Part shown: in pieces, positions 52,005-61,006 of the stretch | How positions within the stretch are numbered: the stretch's first letter is position 1 | Layout of the letters: the number at the start of each line of letters is the position of its first letter | NCBI GenBank assembly: GCA_963838375.1 | Contig: CAWIQY010000019.1 | Location: forward strand, 62,001 to 126,000 | Reading direction: 5' to 3' | Source: DVED01 sp963838375 | GTDB lineage: Bacteria > Cyanobacteriota > Cyanobacteriia > Cyanobacteriales > Geitlerinemataceae | Length of the DNA: 64,000 bases | Position numbers and translations under genes: made by a program | The notes under the pieces: model-generated | What the model was told of the DNA's origin: nothing | The model's input: the letters and a program-made list of their open reading frames with translations, nothing else | Databases searched by the model: none

Positions 52005-54377
52005 ATGGCACGAATTGAAGATACTTTAATTGGCTCAAATCTGCTAGAAGGAACGTCAGAAAATGACTTAATTTTTGGATTAGATGGGAACGATACGTTA
52101 CTCGGTGGGGATGGCAGCGATATCCTGCGCGGGGGAAACGATATCGATTTCTTGAGTGGAGAAGGGGGTGACGATCGGCTGTGGGGCGATGGAGGAAATG
52201 ATTTCCTATCAGGTGGAGAAGGAAATGATATCTTTGTGCTTCAATCGTTTCCCAACGCCGATCCGGAAGACACGCTACCCAGTTTCGACACGATTTTTGA
52301 TTTCGAGAAAGGTCGAGATTTCATTGGATTAGCGGGAGATTTAACCTTTGCAGATTTGGAGATTTCGACACCGCTAAACAATCCCTTGGTTACTCAAATT
52401 AGCCGCCGATCGACTGGAGAACTGCTAGCTCAACTGATTGGCGATCGTGAAAGTCCAAACCCCGAACTGGACTTAAGAGATTTTATCCAGGTCGATCGTC
52501 TAGAATTCAGTCAGCCGATTTTTCAAGTGGCAGAAAATGGACTGCCGATCGTTGCTGTTGCGGTGACTCGTCAGTTTCCCAGTGGCGATCCCGTCGAAAC
52601 GACGATCGAGCTAGCGGAAGGCACGGCAAGCGGCAGAAATACCATAGATTTTTTCCCTTTTCCTATTCCTCTTCAGTTTGAAGGCGAAGAAACCCTCAAG
52701 GTTTTGGAAATTCCCATCTTTCAAAATTTCATTGTTGACGATCCCTTTGTCGAACCGACAGAAACGATTAATTTAACCTTAAGTAATCCCACCGGAACAG
52801 CCAGACTCGGCGATCGCAGTACGGCAACGTTAGAAATTATCGATAACGATACGGCATATCAGTTTAGCAGTCCAGTCTTCAGCGTATTAGAGGATGGAAC
52901 GGCGATCGAACAAATCAATGTGATTCGTACGGGTTTTATCGATCGTCCCGGACGAGTGACGCTATTTTCTGGGGACGGCACAGCAACGTTTTTGGCTGAC
53001 TACCAAAATACGCCGATCGATGTAGAATTTGCCGCTGAAGAAACAGTTAAAACGGTCAATTTGCCGATCGTTAACGATGTTTTGGTGGAAGGGAATGAAA
53101 CGGTTAACTTAGCCTTAGCCAATCCCAGCGCGGGTTCGACGGTTGGCGACCTTAATCGAGCCAAGCTGACCATTCTAGACGACGATACGAACTTGCAGTT
53201 TAGTCGTCCCACCTTTCAAGTCAACGAAGATGGAACTCCTATAGCGGCGGTGACAGTGGTGAGAACGGGAATATCCAGTATTCCCGCCAGTGCGACGATT
53301 ACTCTCACCGACGGCACGGCAAGCGCGTTGACGGATTACAATAGCACTCCCATCTCGATCGATTTTGAGATTGGCGAAACCGAGAAAGTCGTGGCGATTC
53401 CCATTGCCGACGACACAATTCTAGAACCTTCAGAAACCCTGAATTTAACCTTAAGTAATCCCAGTAATGGAGTGACCATTGGTATCCCCAATTTTGCCGT
53501 GGTGGAAATTGCAGACAACGATCTAGAAGTTCCCCTGCCTGTACCTCCGACTCCACCGGGGATTTTACAGTTTAGCGATGCCAGTTTTGCAGTCAACGAA
53601 GATGGGACACCTCTGGCTGCCGTCACCGTAACGCGAACAGAAGGCAGTACCGGAACAGTCAGCGCCACGATCGTGCTGACAGATGGCAGCGCGATCGCGT
53701 CTCAAGATTATATTTCCACACCCATCGAAGTCAATTTTGCCGATGGAGAAATGACGAAAACCGTTCAAATTCCGATCGTGGATGATTCCCTGGTTGAGGT
53801 TGCCGAGACGGTAAATTTAGCGTTAATTAACCCCACCAACGGTGCCGGACTCGGCGTGCTTAATTCGGCAACGTTGACAATTTCCCGTAGCGATCAGTCA
53901 TCGCTACTCGATTTTGAAGGGGTCGGCAATTTAAACGAGGTGGACGATTTCTATAGCGATCGCGGTATTCTATTTTCTGGGAATGCTTTGGGAATTATCG
54001 GCGTCTGTCCGATCGTCGAGTCGGGATTGGATGACGAACTCGGCGGCAATTTCTCCCACCAACCCAGCGGTGTCACGGCATTAACTTATGCTGAAGGCGA
54101 TGAAATTGTTTTGGAAGCGATCGAGGGATTCGATGCTCAACTTTCTTTTTCCTATGCTTCCCCTTTTCGAGAGCATTCGATCTCGATTTACGATGGATTG
54201 GACGGTACGGGAAATCTCCTCGCTTCGGCAACTTTATCGCCAACCCCTGCCGGCGAATTTCCCAATGCCTATAGTGAGTTTGCTTTCGTAACGATTCCTT
54301 TCTCGGGTATTGCTCGATCGGTGACTTTTGGGGATTTTGCCAATAAAATTGTCATAGATGATATTCTTCTGGGGTAG
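52005..54377 (+). CDS. Calcium-binding RTX and Calx-beta repeat protein
   Basis: A 790-residue acidic protein. The start ATG 52005 (MARIEDTLIGSNLLEGT) begins directly with RTX nonapeptides (GGDGSDILRGG, GGDDRLWGDGG, GGEGNDIFVL) that bind calcium. Four Calx-beta domains follow, each with VNEDGTPIAAVTVVRTG, FAxGETxKTVxIPI and ETVNLxLxNPTxGAxLG. After the last, a jelly-roll-like domain (LDFEGVGNLNEVDDFYSDRG and DIFAN-IDDILLG ending) completes it. RTX repeats are usually C-terminal; here they lead. Export without a Sec signal is expected for RTX proteins. Likely a surface or extracellular adhesion or binding protein. Confidence 0.9.
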   Translation: MARIEDTLIGSNLLEGTSENDLIFGLDGNDTLLGGDGSDILRGGNDIDFLSGEGGDDRLWGDGGNDFLSGGEGNDIFVLQSFPNADPEDTLPSFDTIFDFEKGRDFIGLAGDLTFADLEISTPLNNPLVTQISRRSTGELLAQLIGDRESPNPELDLRDFIQVDRLEFSQPIFQVAENGLPIVAVAVTRQFPSGDPVETTIELAEGTASGRNTIDFFPFPIPLQFEGEETLKVLEIPIFQNFIVDDPFVEPTETINLTLSNPTGTARLGDRSTATLEIIDNDTAYQFSSPVFSVLEDGTAIEQINVIRTGFIDRPGRVTLFSGDGTATFLADYQNTPIDVEFAAEETVKTVNLPIVNDVLVEGNETVNLALANPSAGSTVGDLNRAKLTILDDDTNLQFSRPTFQVNEDGTPIAAVTVVRTGISSIPASATITLTDGTASALTDYNSTPISIDFEIGETEKVVAIPIADDTILEPSETLNLTLSNPSNGVTIGIPNFAVVEIADNDLEVPLPVPPTPPGILQFSDASFAVNEDGTPLAAVTVTRTEGSTGTVSATIVLTDGSAIASQDYISTPIEVNFADGEMTKTVQIPIVDDSLVEVAETVNLALINPTNGAGLGVLNSATLTISRSDQSSLLDFEGVGNLNEVDDFYSDRGILFSGNALGIIGVCPIVESGLDDELGGNFSHQPSGVTALTYAEGDEIVLEAIEGFDAQLSFSYASPFREHSISIYDGLDGTGNLLASATLSPTPAGEFPNAYSEFAFVTIPFSGIARSVTFGDFANKIVIDDILLG

Positions 54378-54546
54378 CCATTCTCTAGGGAGCGATCGCC
54401 CACAGTCCCCGTCCTCAATCGGCTCTCAAGAAGTTCGAGCCAAACAAACAACGAAATTGTCGTAACATCACCGCTCCCGAAGCGGTAAATTCCCGTGCGG
54501 TTGTGCCCCGAGTTTTGACCGAACGTTTTGTGAGATGCTATCATAA

Positions 54547-54660
54547 CCCCATGAAGACAAAGCAATTTCCGAAATCGATGGTGCCCAATGGATGGGTCGC
54601 GGACTAAAAGTCGATCGAGCCAAACCGAAGCGAACGGTAGCCATCAATTGGATTGGATGA
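54547..54660 (+). pseudogene. C-terminal remnant of an RRM RNA-binding protein gene
   Basis: The stretch EDKAISEIDGAQWMGRGLKV then DRAKPKR is the last helix and RNP-side strand of a cyanobacterial Rbp-type RRM. A TAA is in the same frame at 54544-54546, so the beginning of the gene is missing. The stop is TGA at 54658. It is a 37-residue relic in the spacer after the Calx-beta gene. Confidence 0.55.
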
Positions 54661-54764
54661 ACACTGCTTCAGCCTTTGCGAGCAACTGATGGAAATCGAT
54701 CGCATCAGAGGCATTTCCTCTAGCTTGACGATCTTGCGTGAATGAAACAATTGGAGAAATTATA

Positions 54765-54956
54765 GTGGCTAAACGTCGTAACTTAAAAAAAGAAAAAGCG
54801 GCTCGAAATCAAGCCTATGCGCGGCAGTTTCGGAAGAAATCAACTCGCTCTTTCTCTCAGAATCGGCGTTATTCCCGCAGTGATAGTAACGAAACCGGAA
54901 CCGGAACTGGGAATGAAGCTGGGAACGGAACTGGGTCTGGAAACGATAGCCAGTAA
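54765..54956 (+). CDS. Small basic protein, conserved in cyanobacteria
   Basis: A 63-residue protein. The GTG at 54765 has TTGGAGAAA 8 bases upstream and gives MAKRRNLKKEKAARNQAYAR followed by QFRKKS, a strongly basic helix that looks nucleic-acid binding. The tail is a Ser/Gly/Asn-rich low-complexity part (NETGTGTGNEAGNGTG). An in-frame GTG at 54738 would add nine residues that lack the pattern. Function unknown; a ribosome- or RNA-associated role is a guess. A terminator follows at 55032. Confidence 0.65.
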   Translation: MAKRRNLKKEKAARNQAYARQFRKKSTRSFSQNRRYSRSDSNETGTGTGNEAGNGTGSGNDSQ

Positions 54957-55031
54957 ACTTGGCAATTGTCTAATTCAGTTCGTCCTTCCCAAAGAGACAT
55001 CACCTGACCCTAGATAGTGTCCGCATGACAA

Positions 55032-55074
55032 AAGCCGTCCGAGTAAAGACCGAAACTTTATCGTGACGGCTTTG
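55032..55074 (+). terminator. Terminator after the small basic protein gene
   Basis: AAAGCCGTC pairs with GACGGCTTT over an inner stem (AAAG with CTTT), followed by a T-rich tail. Confidence 0.75.
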
Positions 55075-55090
55075 TCGTTGCACTATTTTT

Positions 55091-56050
55091 TTACAGTGCG
55101 CCTTGAGCTTTCAACGTTTTTTGCAATTTCGATAAACGGCGCAACTGATCTTGCCTCAATCTTTGCCAGTTATTGCTAAAGCCAGCGGCATCCAAGTTTT
55201 GGGTTTGAGGGTTAACAAAACTCTGCATTCGAGCTTCTAGGAGCGCTTCGATACCGTGAAAACCTCGATCGTAAGCCTGTTTGAGATTGGGGATGTATGC
55301 ATATCCGGCTGCGGGAGATTGATTGGTCAAATCGGCAGCAGCTACAAGTTCTAAAGAGGATAGCACCACTCCAGATTCTTGGGCTTGGCGCTGAATATCA
55401 GCCATTTGTTGTTGCAGACGATCGAGTTGAATCGAATCAGCTTGGCGGGCATCTCCGGCACCGTGTTGGTAGCTAAACGTTCCCAGATTCGTAACGCCAT
55501 TTGCCGGATCGCGATGACCCCAATACTCAGAGGTGACTTCACCTTCAAAGGTTCGCGTTCCTTCTGCCGCCCCGATGGCGATCGAACCTGGAGAGTCTGG
55601 CGTTGAGAACAATCTCACGATCGGATCGCCAAAATATTTTTGTTGATAGGAAATCGTTTGGGCGAGTGGAGAAAAGGCAACCCATCCATCTGTCGCTATT
55701 GTTCGCATTTCCCCAACCTCCCCCTCGAGCCAAAAGGCTTCTAGGTTTCGGCGCCACCTCGTGCTGCGATCTTTCCAGTAGCGCCTCCAGCGGGAGTGAC
55801 GGCGGGGGGATGTAGTGGCTCCCACATCCTCATTTCCTCGACTGCTTAATCGATCGCTAGAATTAGAATAAGTTGAACGGGTCGAAATTTTGGAGCCGGG
55901 ATCTAGAGTCGATGCAGATGCCAATACACTCTCTTTGCGAACAGACAATCGATCGGTTTCATGTGTTAACCACTGAGCGAGTGCGGTAAGAACTAACGCA
56001 ACTGCCGTGGGGAAAAGGCATTTTGAAAGTTGATTTGAGATAAACATCAA
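55091..56050 (-). CDS. Exported protein, lysozyme-like fold possible
   Basis: A 319-residue exported protein. The N-terminus (MMFISNQLSKCLFPTAVALV) is a signal or anchor. A basic, Arg-rich low-complexity part spans residues 60-115. The C-terminal domain has AIGAAEGTRTFEGEVTSEYW and GHRDPANGVTNLGTFSYQHG, then a helical tail. An AEGTR-type Glu before a GH motif recalls lysozyme-like transglycosylases, but no further catalytic motif can be verified. Family uncertain. It is divergent from the hydrolase gene at 56286. Confidence 0.6.
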   Translation of the reverse strand: MMFISNQLSKCLFPTAVALVLTALAQWLTHETDRLSVRKESVLASASTLDPGSKISTRSTYSNSSDRLSSRGNEDVGATTSPRRHSRWRRYWKDRSTRWRRNLEAFWLEGEVGEMRTIATDGWVAFSPLAQTISYQQKYFGDPIVRLFSTPDSPGSIAIGAAEGTRTFEGEVTSEYWGHRDPANGVTNLGTFSYQHGAGDARQADSIQLDRLQQQMADIQRQAQESGVVLSSLELVAAADLTNQSPAAGYAYIPNLKQAYDRGFHGIEALLEARMQSFVNPQTQNLDAAGFSNNWQRLRQDQLRRLSKLQKTLKAQGAL

Positions 56051-56285
56051 TCTCTAACTAATTGCACCCTGTCTGATATATTCAAAAATATTTCATTTTG
56101 GTGCACAAGTCAATTTTTGAGCGATCCCCAACAGGATACTAGCCTAAAAGAGTGAAATTTGAACCCAAAAATGCAGAGGCAATCAAAGCACTGCACCCCA
56201 GGACACCGGCTTTATCCATGTCCTTTTCGGGGTAAAAATCGAACAACATCGTAAAAATGAAAATAAAAAATAGGCTTGACATCCG

Positions 56286-56882
56286 ATGATAATTGTTCTA
56301 GTTTGTCCCGGCATCCACGATCCACAGTTCACTCGAGAATTTTTGCGGGGATTAGGCGAAATCTCCAAGACGATCGGCTGGGATTTTCCACCGATCTGGG
56401 TTTTTCCCGCCCCGGAAAATCCCGCTTACTCAGCGAGCCATATCTTACAGTTTTTAGAGGAGCGTTGGGGAAACAAAGGGACAGTTCCCGAACTGGTCAT
56501 CATCGGCTTCAGCGCGGGCGTAGTTGGGGCGATCGGGGCGGCGTGGGGATGGCGATGGCAAGGTAGAACGGTCAAAACTCTGATAGCGATCGATGGTTGG
56601 GGTGTGCCTCTGTATGGGGATTTTCCCATCTATCGTCTCAGCCACGATTACTTTACCCATGCAAGTTCTAGCCTATTAGGAAGTGGTTGGGTCAGTTTTT
56701 ACGCCGATCCGGCAGTGCCTCATATCGATCTATGGCGCATGCCCGATCGAGTGCGCGGCACGCAGGTGGGCAACACGGCAGGACACTCAAGACTAACCGC
56801 TGCTGAGTTCATCACGGATATTTTACAACGCCATGGAGGAGTGGACGAACATCGCGACTGCCCCTCTCCAAAAAGTGACTAA
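56286..56882 (+). CDS. Alpha/beta hydrolase-like protein
   Basis: A 198-residue small protein of the alpha/beta hydrolase fold. It starts with MIIVLVCPGIHDPQFTREFL; the nucleophile elbow reads IIGFSAGVVGAIGA, a proper GxSxG. A candidate His follows in NTAGHSRLTAAEF near the end, while the acid residue is not certain. It is short for the fold, so the cap is absent. No signal peptide. A hairpin (AAAGTGACT with AGTCACTTT) overlaps the stop and could end the transcript. The substrate is unknown. Confidence 0.75.
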   Translation: MIIVLVCPGIHDPQFTREFLRGLGEISKTIGWDFPPIWVFPAPENPAYSASHILQFLEERWGNKGTVPELVIIGFSAGVVGAIGAAWGWRWQGRTVKTLIAIDGWGVPLYGDFPIYRLSHDYFTHASSSLLGSGWVSFYADPAVPHIDLWRMPDRVRGTQVGNTAGHSRLTAAEFITDILQRHGGVDEHRDCPSPKSD

Positions 56883-57006
56883 TAGTCACTTTCTCGGGTT
56901 AGGCGACATGAGACCCGGTAAAAATTTTCCCAGTTCATGTTTGAGGGGCAAGTCTAGCGCAGCCCCCTAAACATCCATTCATCCCCTGTTCGCGACTGCT
57001 GCAAAT

Positions 57007-57477
57007 TTAACTCAACTGCGCCGTACACTCGAGAATCAACCGCTGATTGATCAGCGCATAGGGTTGAATTTCCAATGCTCTTTGAAAAGCTCGAATCGCC
57101 TCTCGGTACTGACCGCGCCGCGCGTAACATAATCCCAAGCCATGTAACGCGCCAAAATGAGCCGAGTTGAGTTCGATCGCCCTTTGGCAGTCGAGAATCG
57201 CCTGGTCATACTGTTTCTGCATGTAATAAAGAACTGCCCGTCGGTTCCACGCTTCCGCAAAATCCGGCAAATCATCAATGGTTTCTGAGAGCTTCGCTTC
57301 TGCCTCGTCAACTCGTCCGGCATCCAACAATGCTTGCGCGCGTTCGAGCAAACCCAGCCCGTAAACTCCCTTCTGAGAGAACCAAATGCGCCAGAGATCG
57401 CCTGTTGCGCGAGCTCGAACCGTTTCATCCGAGTTTTTCAAATCGTTTAGTAGGGTGTTAATCTTTGCTCGATCCAT
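57007..57477 (-). CDS. TPR-repeat protein
   Basis: A 156-residue protein with three or four tetratricopeptide repeats (AEAWNRRAVLYYMQKQYDQA, then GALHGLGLCYARRGQYREAI). A 60-residue leading helix domain (MDRAKINTLLNDLKNSDETV) starts at ATG 57477. The open frame reaches 57600, but the extra part includes a 9-bp tandem repeat and lacks family features. No signal peptide is present, so it is cytoplasmic. It is divergent from purD. Role: protein-protein interaction. Confidence 0.8.
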   Translation of the reverse strand: MDRAKINTLLNDLKNSDETVRARATGDLWRIWFSQKGVYGLGLLERAQALLDAGRVDEAEAKLSETIDDLPDFAEAWNRRAVLYYMQKQYDQAILDCQRAIELNSAHFGALHGLGLCYARRGQYREAIRAFQRALEIQPYALINQRLILECTAQLS

Positions 57478-57559
57478 CACTTCCCAAAGGGCAACGCATA
57501 TTCTCATTTTGCACCCAAACATGATTAAATAGCTTGGCACTGGTAGAAATAGTGATTTC

Positions 57560-57588
57560 AGGAGTTGCCGGAGTTGCCGGAGTTGCCG
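57560..57588. repeat. 9-bp tandem repeat
   Basis: GAGTTGCCG is repeated three times in the spacer between the TPR gene and purD. Confidence 0.8.
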
Positions 57589-57667
57589 GAGGTAAAGCAT
57601 CCCGTCACCCCATCACCCCGAACTCTTCGCGACTCACTAGCCATATCGAATCGCAGAGGAGATTGGT

Positions 57668-58948
57668 GTGAACGTTATAGTGATTGGCAGTGGCGGCAGA
57701 GAACACGCCCTGAGCTGGAAATTGTTGCAGTCGAAGGAGATCGATCGCATTATCTGCATTCCCGGAAATGGGGGAACAGCAACCCTAGAAGGTTGTGAAA
57801 ACGCTGCCCTGTCTCCTGAAGACTTCGAGAGCATTGCTCAGTTAGCCAGCGCGAAAAACACCGCTTTCGTTGTCGTCGGTCCAGAATTACCCTTGTCGCT
57901 GGGCATTACCGACGCGCTACGATCGAAGAATATTCCCGTATTCGGTCCGACACAAGCCGGGGCAACCCTGGAGTCCAGTAAAGCTTGGGCAAAAGAGCTG
58001 ATGCGCGAGGCCGGAATTCCCACGGCAACATCGCAAGTCTTCTCGCGATCGCAACAAAACGAAGCCAAAGCCTATCTTGACACGGTGGGAGCGCCAATTG
58101 TCCTCAAAGCCGATGGTTTAGCTGCCGGGAAAGGGGTGATTGTTGCCGAGACGATCGATGTAGCCAAAGAGGCACTTGAGACACTGTGTGGGGGAGAATT
58201 GGGGGATGCTTCTAATTCGATCGTGATTGAAGAATTTTTAACCGGGCAAGAAGTTTCCGTCCTCGCCCTCACCGATGGCATCACCGTGCGCCCCCTGCTT
58301 CCCGCCCAGGATCACAAACAGGTCGGAGAAGGGGATACCGGACCCAACACCGGAGGGATGGGGGCTTATGCACCAACTCCCATCATGACGCCGGAACTGA
58401 TGGCGCGGATTCAATCGGAGGTTCTCGAACCGACAGTTGCCGTCTTACAAAAACGGGGTATCGACTATCGAGGGGTCTTATATGCCGGGTTGATGGTTTC
58501 TCCCCAAGGCGAACCTCAAGTGTTGGAATTTAACTGTCGTTTTGGCGATCCTGAAACCCAAGCGGTTCTGCCCTTATTAAAAACCCCTCTTCACGAACTC
58601 TTGCTAGCCTGTGTCGAACAGCGACTGGGGGCGATGCCGGAGATCGAATGGCATCGGGGAACTGCCGTGTGTGTCGTCATGGCAGCCGGGGGATATCCGG
58701 GGAGTTATGACAAAGGGAAACCCATTTCCGGGATTGCCGAAGCCCAAACCGAAGCAGGCGTTACCGTTTTTCATGCGGGAACGGAATGGGTGCAACAACA
58801 GGTTGTCAGTTCCGGGGGACGAGTTTTGGGGGTGAGTGCGATCGATGATACTTTCGATCGTGCCATTGCCAAAGCTTATCGGGCTGTGGAAAAAATTGAA
58901 TTTGAAAACCACTACTATCGCCGGGATATCGGCTACCGCGTGCGCTAG
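57668..58948 (+). CDS. purD: Phosphoribosylamine-glycine ligase
   Basis: PurD joins phosphoribosylamine and glycine with ATP, the second step of purine synthesis. The 426-residue product has VIGSGGREHALSWKL at the N-terminus, FVVVGPELPL, ATP-grasp elements KADGLAAGKGVIVAET, and VLEFNCRFGDPETQAVLPLL. The GTG at 57668 is the start, giving MNVIVIGSGGRE as in the family. It is followed by nblS on the same strand after 98 bases. This order is common in cyanobacteria. No riboswitch was seen upstream. Confidence 0.96.
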   Translation: MNVIVIGSGGREHALSWKLLQSKEIDRIICIPGNGGTATLEGCENAALSPEDFESIAQLASAKNTAFVVVGPELPLSLGITDALRSKNIPVFGPTQAGATLESSKAWAKELMREAGIPTATSQVFSRSQQNEAKAYLDTVGAPIVLKADGLAAGKGVIVAETIDVAKEALETLCGGELGDASNSIVIEEFLTGQEVSVLALTDGITVRPLLPAQDHKQVGEGDTGPNTGGMGAYAPTPIMTPELMARIQSEVLEPTVAVLQKRGIDYRGVLYAGLMVSPQGEPQVLEFNCRFGDPETQAVLPLLKTPLHELLLACVEQRLGAMPEIEWHRGTAVCVVMAAGGYPGSYDKGKPISGIAEAQTEAGVTVFHAGTEWVQQQVVSSGGRVLGVSAIDDTFDRAIAKAYRAVEKIEFENHYYRRDIGYRVR

Positions 58949-59046
58949 GAGCGAAGTGATGGGTTAAATTACTCATTCCCCATGACCAATCTGCGATAAC
59001 GTGTCAAAATGAGTTTGTAAACTTTTGAAAATTTGACTGACTTATC

Positions 59047-60960
59047 TTGCTGGCTCTGTTGCAAACCGTTGGGGACATAATCAAGCGTTGGTGGTCGGAG
59101 TTTACCCTCCAGACCAAACTGATGGCTTTGGCAACTCTGATGGTGTCTCTAGTCGTCAGTGGGTTTACCTTCTGGGCGGTGAATATGATTCAGCAGGATG
59201 CCCGTCTCAGCGATACTCGCTTTGGTCGCGATTTGGGATTGCTGTTGGCATCTAACGTCACTCAACCGATCGCAGAAGACCGAAAAACCGAAGTTGCCCG
59301 CTTTTCTACCCAGTTCTACGCCAGTACGTCCAGTCTGCGCTACATCCTTTACGCGGATGCAGATGGCAAAATCTTTTTCGGGATTCCCTTTTCCGACGCA
59401 CAAGTTCAGAATTCCCTGACTATCGAACGCCGCATCCAGCTTCCGGAGGATTTTGCCACCCACTTAGAAGAACCCCTGATCCGGCAACATTCCACGCCCA
59501 ATGGGGTGGTGACCGATGTTTTCGTGCCACTCAACTACCAAGGCAAGTATCTCGGTGTTCTGGCGGTGGGAACCAATCCCAATCCGACGGTTGTCACCTC
59601 TTCCAGCTTGACCCGCGATGTGACGATTGCGGCATTTGTTTCGATTTGGGTGATGGTGATTCTCGGGGCAGTGTTTAATGCTTTAACAATTACCAAACCG
59701 ATCAAGGAATTGTTGGTCGGGGTCAAAAATATTGCGGCTAAAAATTTCCAGCAACGCATTGACTTGCCTTTAGAGGGAGAACTGGGCGAGTTAATCGATA
59801 GCTTCAATGAAATGGCAGAACGCCTGGAACGTTACGAAGAACAAAATATCGAGGAACTGACGGCGGAAAAAGCGAAATTGGAAACTCTGATTTCTACGAT
59901 CGCCGATGGTGCGTTGTTACTGGATCTCGAACTCAATATCATTCTGGTTAATCCGACCGCCCGTCGAATTTTTTCCTGGGAAGGAAAAGAGATTGTGGGA
60001 ACTAATGTTCTGCATTCTCTTCCGGCTTCGGTGCAGATTGAAATTACTCGACCGCTATATAAAATTGCCAGAAAAGAACGAGAAGGGGGCGAGTTTCGGA
60101 TTGCTTTGAGCGAACCGGTGGGGCGAACCATCCGAATTTTGGTGACCACGGTTCTCGATCTGTCTCGAGAAAATTTGAAAGGTATTGCCATGACCGTGCA
60201 AGATATTACTCGAGAAGTAGAGCTAAACGAGGCAAAAGGTCAGTTTATCAGCAATATTTCTCACGAGTTGAGAACCCCATTGTTTAATATCAAATCGTTT
60301 ATTGAAACCCTGCACGAGTATGGTGACGATTTGAGCGAACACGAGCGCCGAGAGTTTCTGGAAACGGCGAATCACGAAACCGATCGACTAACTCGATTGG
60401 TTAACGATGTTCTGGATTTGTCTCGGCTGGAATCTTGCCGAATCTATCATCTCGATGCGATCGAGCTGACACAACCCATCGAACAAACCCTACGAACCTA
60501 TCAGCTCAATGCCAAAGATAAAGGAATCGAACTTCAACAAGAAATACAACCGGATTTGCCGTCTGTGTTAGGTCACTACGATCTACTGGTTCAGGTGTTT
60601 GCCAATTTGGTGGGAAATGCGCTGAAATTCACGTCGGCGGGTGGAAAAGTTATCATTCGTGCCTATCGCCTGCGGGAGTCTTCCCAGTCGCATCTCGATT
60701 CAGGCTTGGTAAGATTGGAAGTTTCGGATACGGGAATTGGTATCGATCCTGAAGATCGCGATGCCATTTTCGATCGCTTTTTCCGAGTAGAGAACCGCGT
60801 TCATACTCTCGAAGGTACGGGACTGGGACTGTCGATCGTTCGCAATATTATCGACAAGCACCACAGCCAAATTCACTTGGCTAGCGAAGTTGGCGTGGGG
60901 ACGACGTTTTGGTTCGATTTGCCGGTTTTTGAAGGGGCGTCGTTGCTTCCTGTAGAGTAG
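59047..60960 (+). CDS. nblS: Sensor histidine kinase NblS (Hik33/DspA)
   Basis: NblS/Hik33 is the conserved cyanobacterial kinase that senses high light, cold and nutrient stress and controls phycobilisome and photosystem genes, commonly with RpaB. The 637-residue product has two transmembrane helices (about 27-48 and 192-212), HAMP (ITKPIKELLVGVK), PAS (TLISTIADGALLLD), HisKA with His406 in ISNISHELRTPL, and HATPase motifs NLVGNALKFT, DTGIGI and GTGLGLSI. The start is TTG 59047, since the RWWSEFTLQTKLM region before the first helix is conserved. It lies 98 bases after purD. Confidence 0.96.
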   Translation: MLALLQTVGDIIKRWWSEFTLQTKLMALATLMVSLVVSGFTFWAVNMIQQDARLSDTRFGRDLGLLLASNVTQPIAEDRKTEVARFSTQFYASTSSLRYILYADADGKIFFGIPFSDAQVQNSLTIERRIQLPEDFATHLEEPLIRQHSTPNGVVTDVFVPLNYQGKYLGVLAVGTNPNPTVVTSSSLTRDVTIAAFVSIWVMVILGAVFNALTITKPIKELLVGVKNIAAKNFQQRIDLPLEGELGELIDSFNEMAERLERYEEQNIEELTAEKAKLETLISTIADGALLLDLELNIILVNPTARRIFSWEGKEIVGTNVLHSLPASVQIEITRPLYKIARKEREGGEFRIALSEPVGRTIRILVTTVLDLSRENLKGIAMTVQDITREVELNEAKGQFISNISHELRTPLFNIKSFIETLHEYGDDLSEHERREFLETANHETDRLTRLVNDVLDLSRLESCRIYHLDAIELTQPIEQTLRTYQLNAKDKGIELQQEIQPDLPSVLGHYDLLVQVFANLVGNALKFTSAGGKVIIRAYRLRESSQSHLDSGLVRLEVSDTGIGIDPEDRDAIFDRFFRVENRVHTLEGTGLGLSIVRNIIDKHHSQIHLASEVGVGTTFWFDLPVFEGASLLPVE

Positions 60961-60989
60961 GGGCGAATAGCTGTTGTCCCCTACTCTAC
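60952..60989. terminator. 12-bp inverted repeat at the nblS stop
   Basis: GTAGAGTAGGGG (60952-60963) and CCCCTACTCTAC (60978-60989) flank a 14-base loop, and CTTTTCTC follows. The stem includes the nblS stop codon. The GTAGGGGCGA core links it to the dispersed palindromes at 11255 and 12193. Confidence 0.7.
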
Positions 60990-61006
60990 TGCTTTTCTCG
61001 CCGAAA

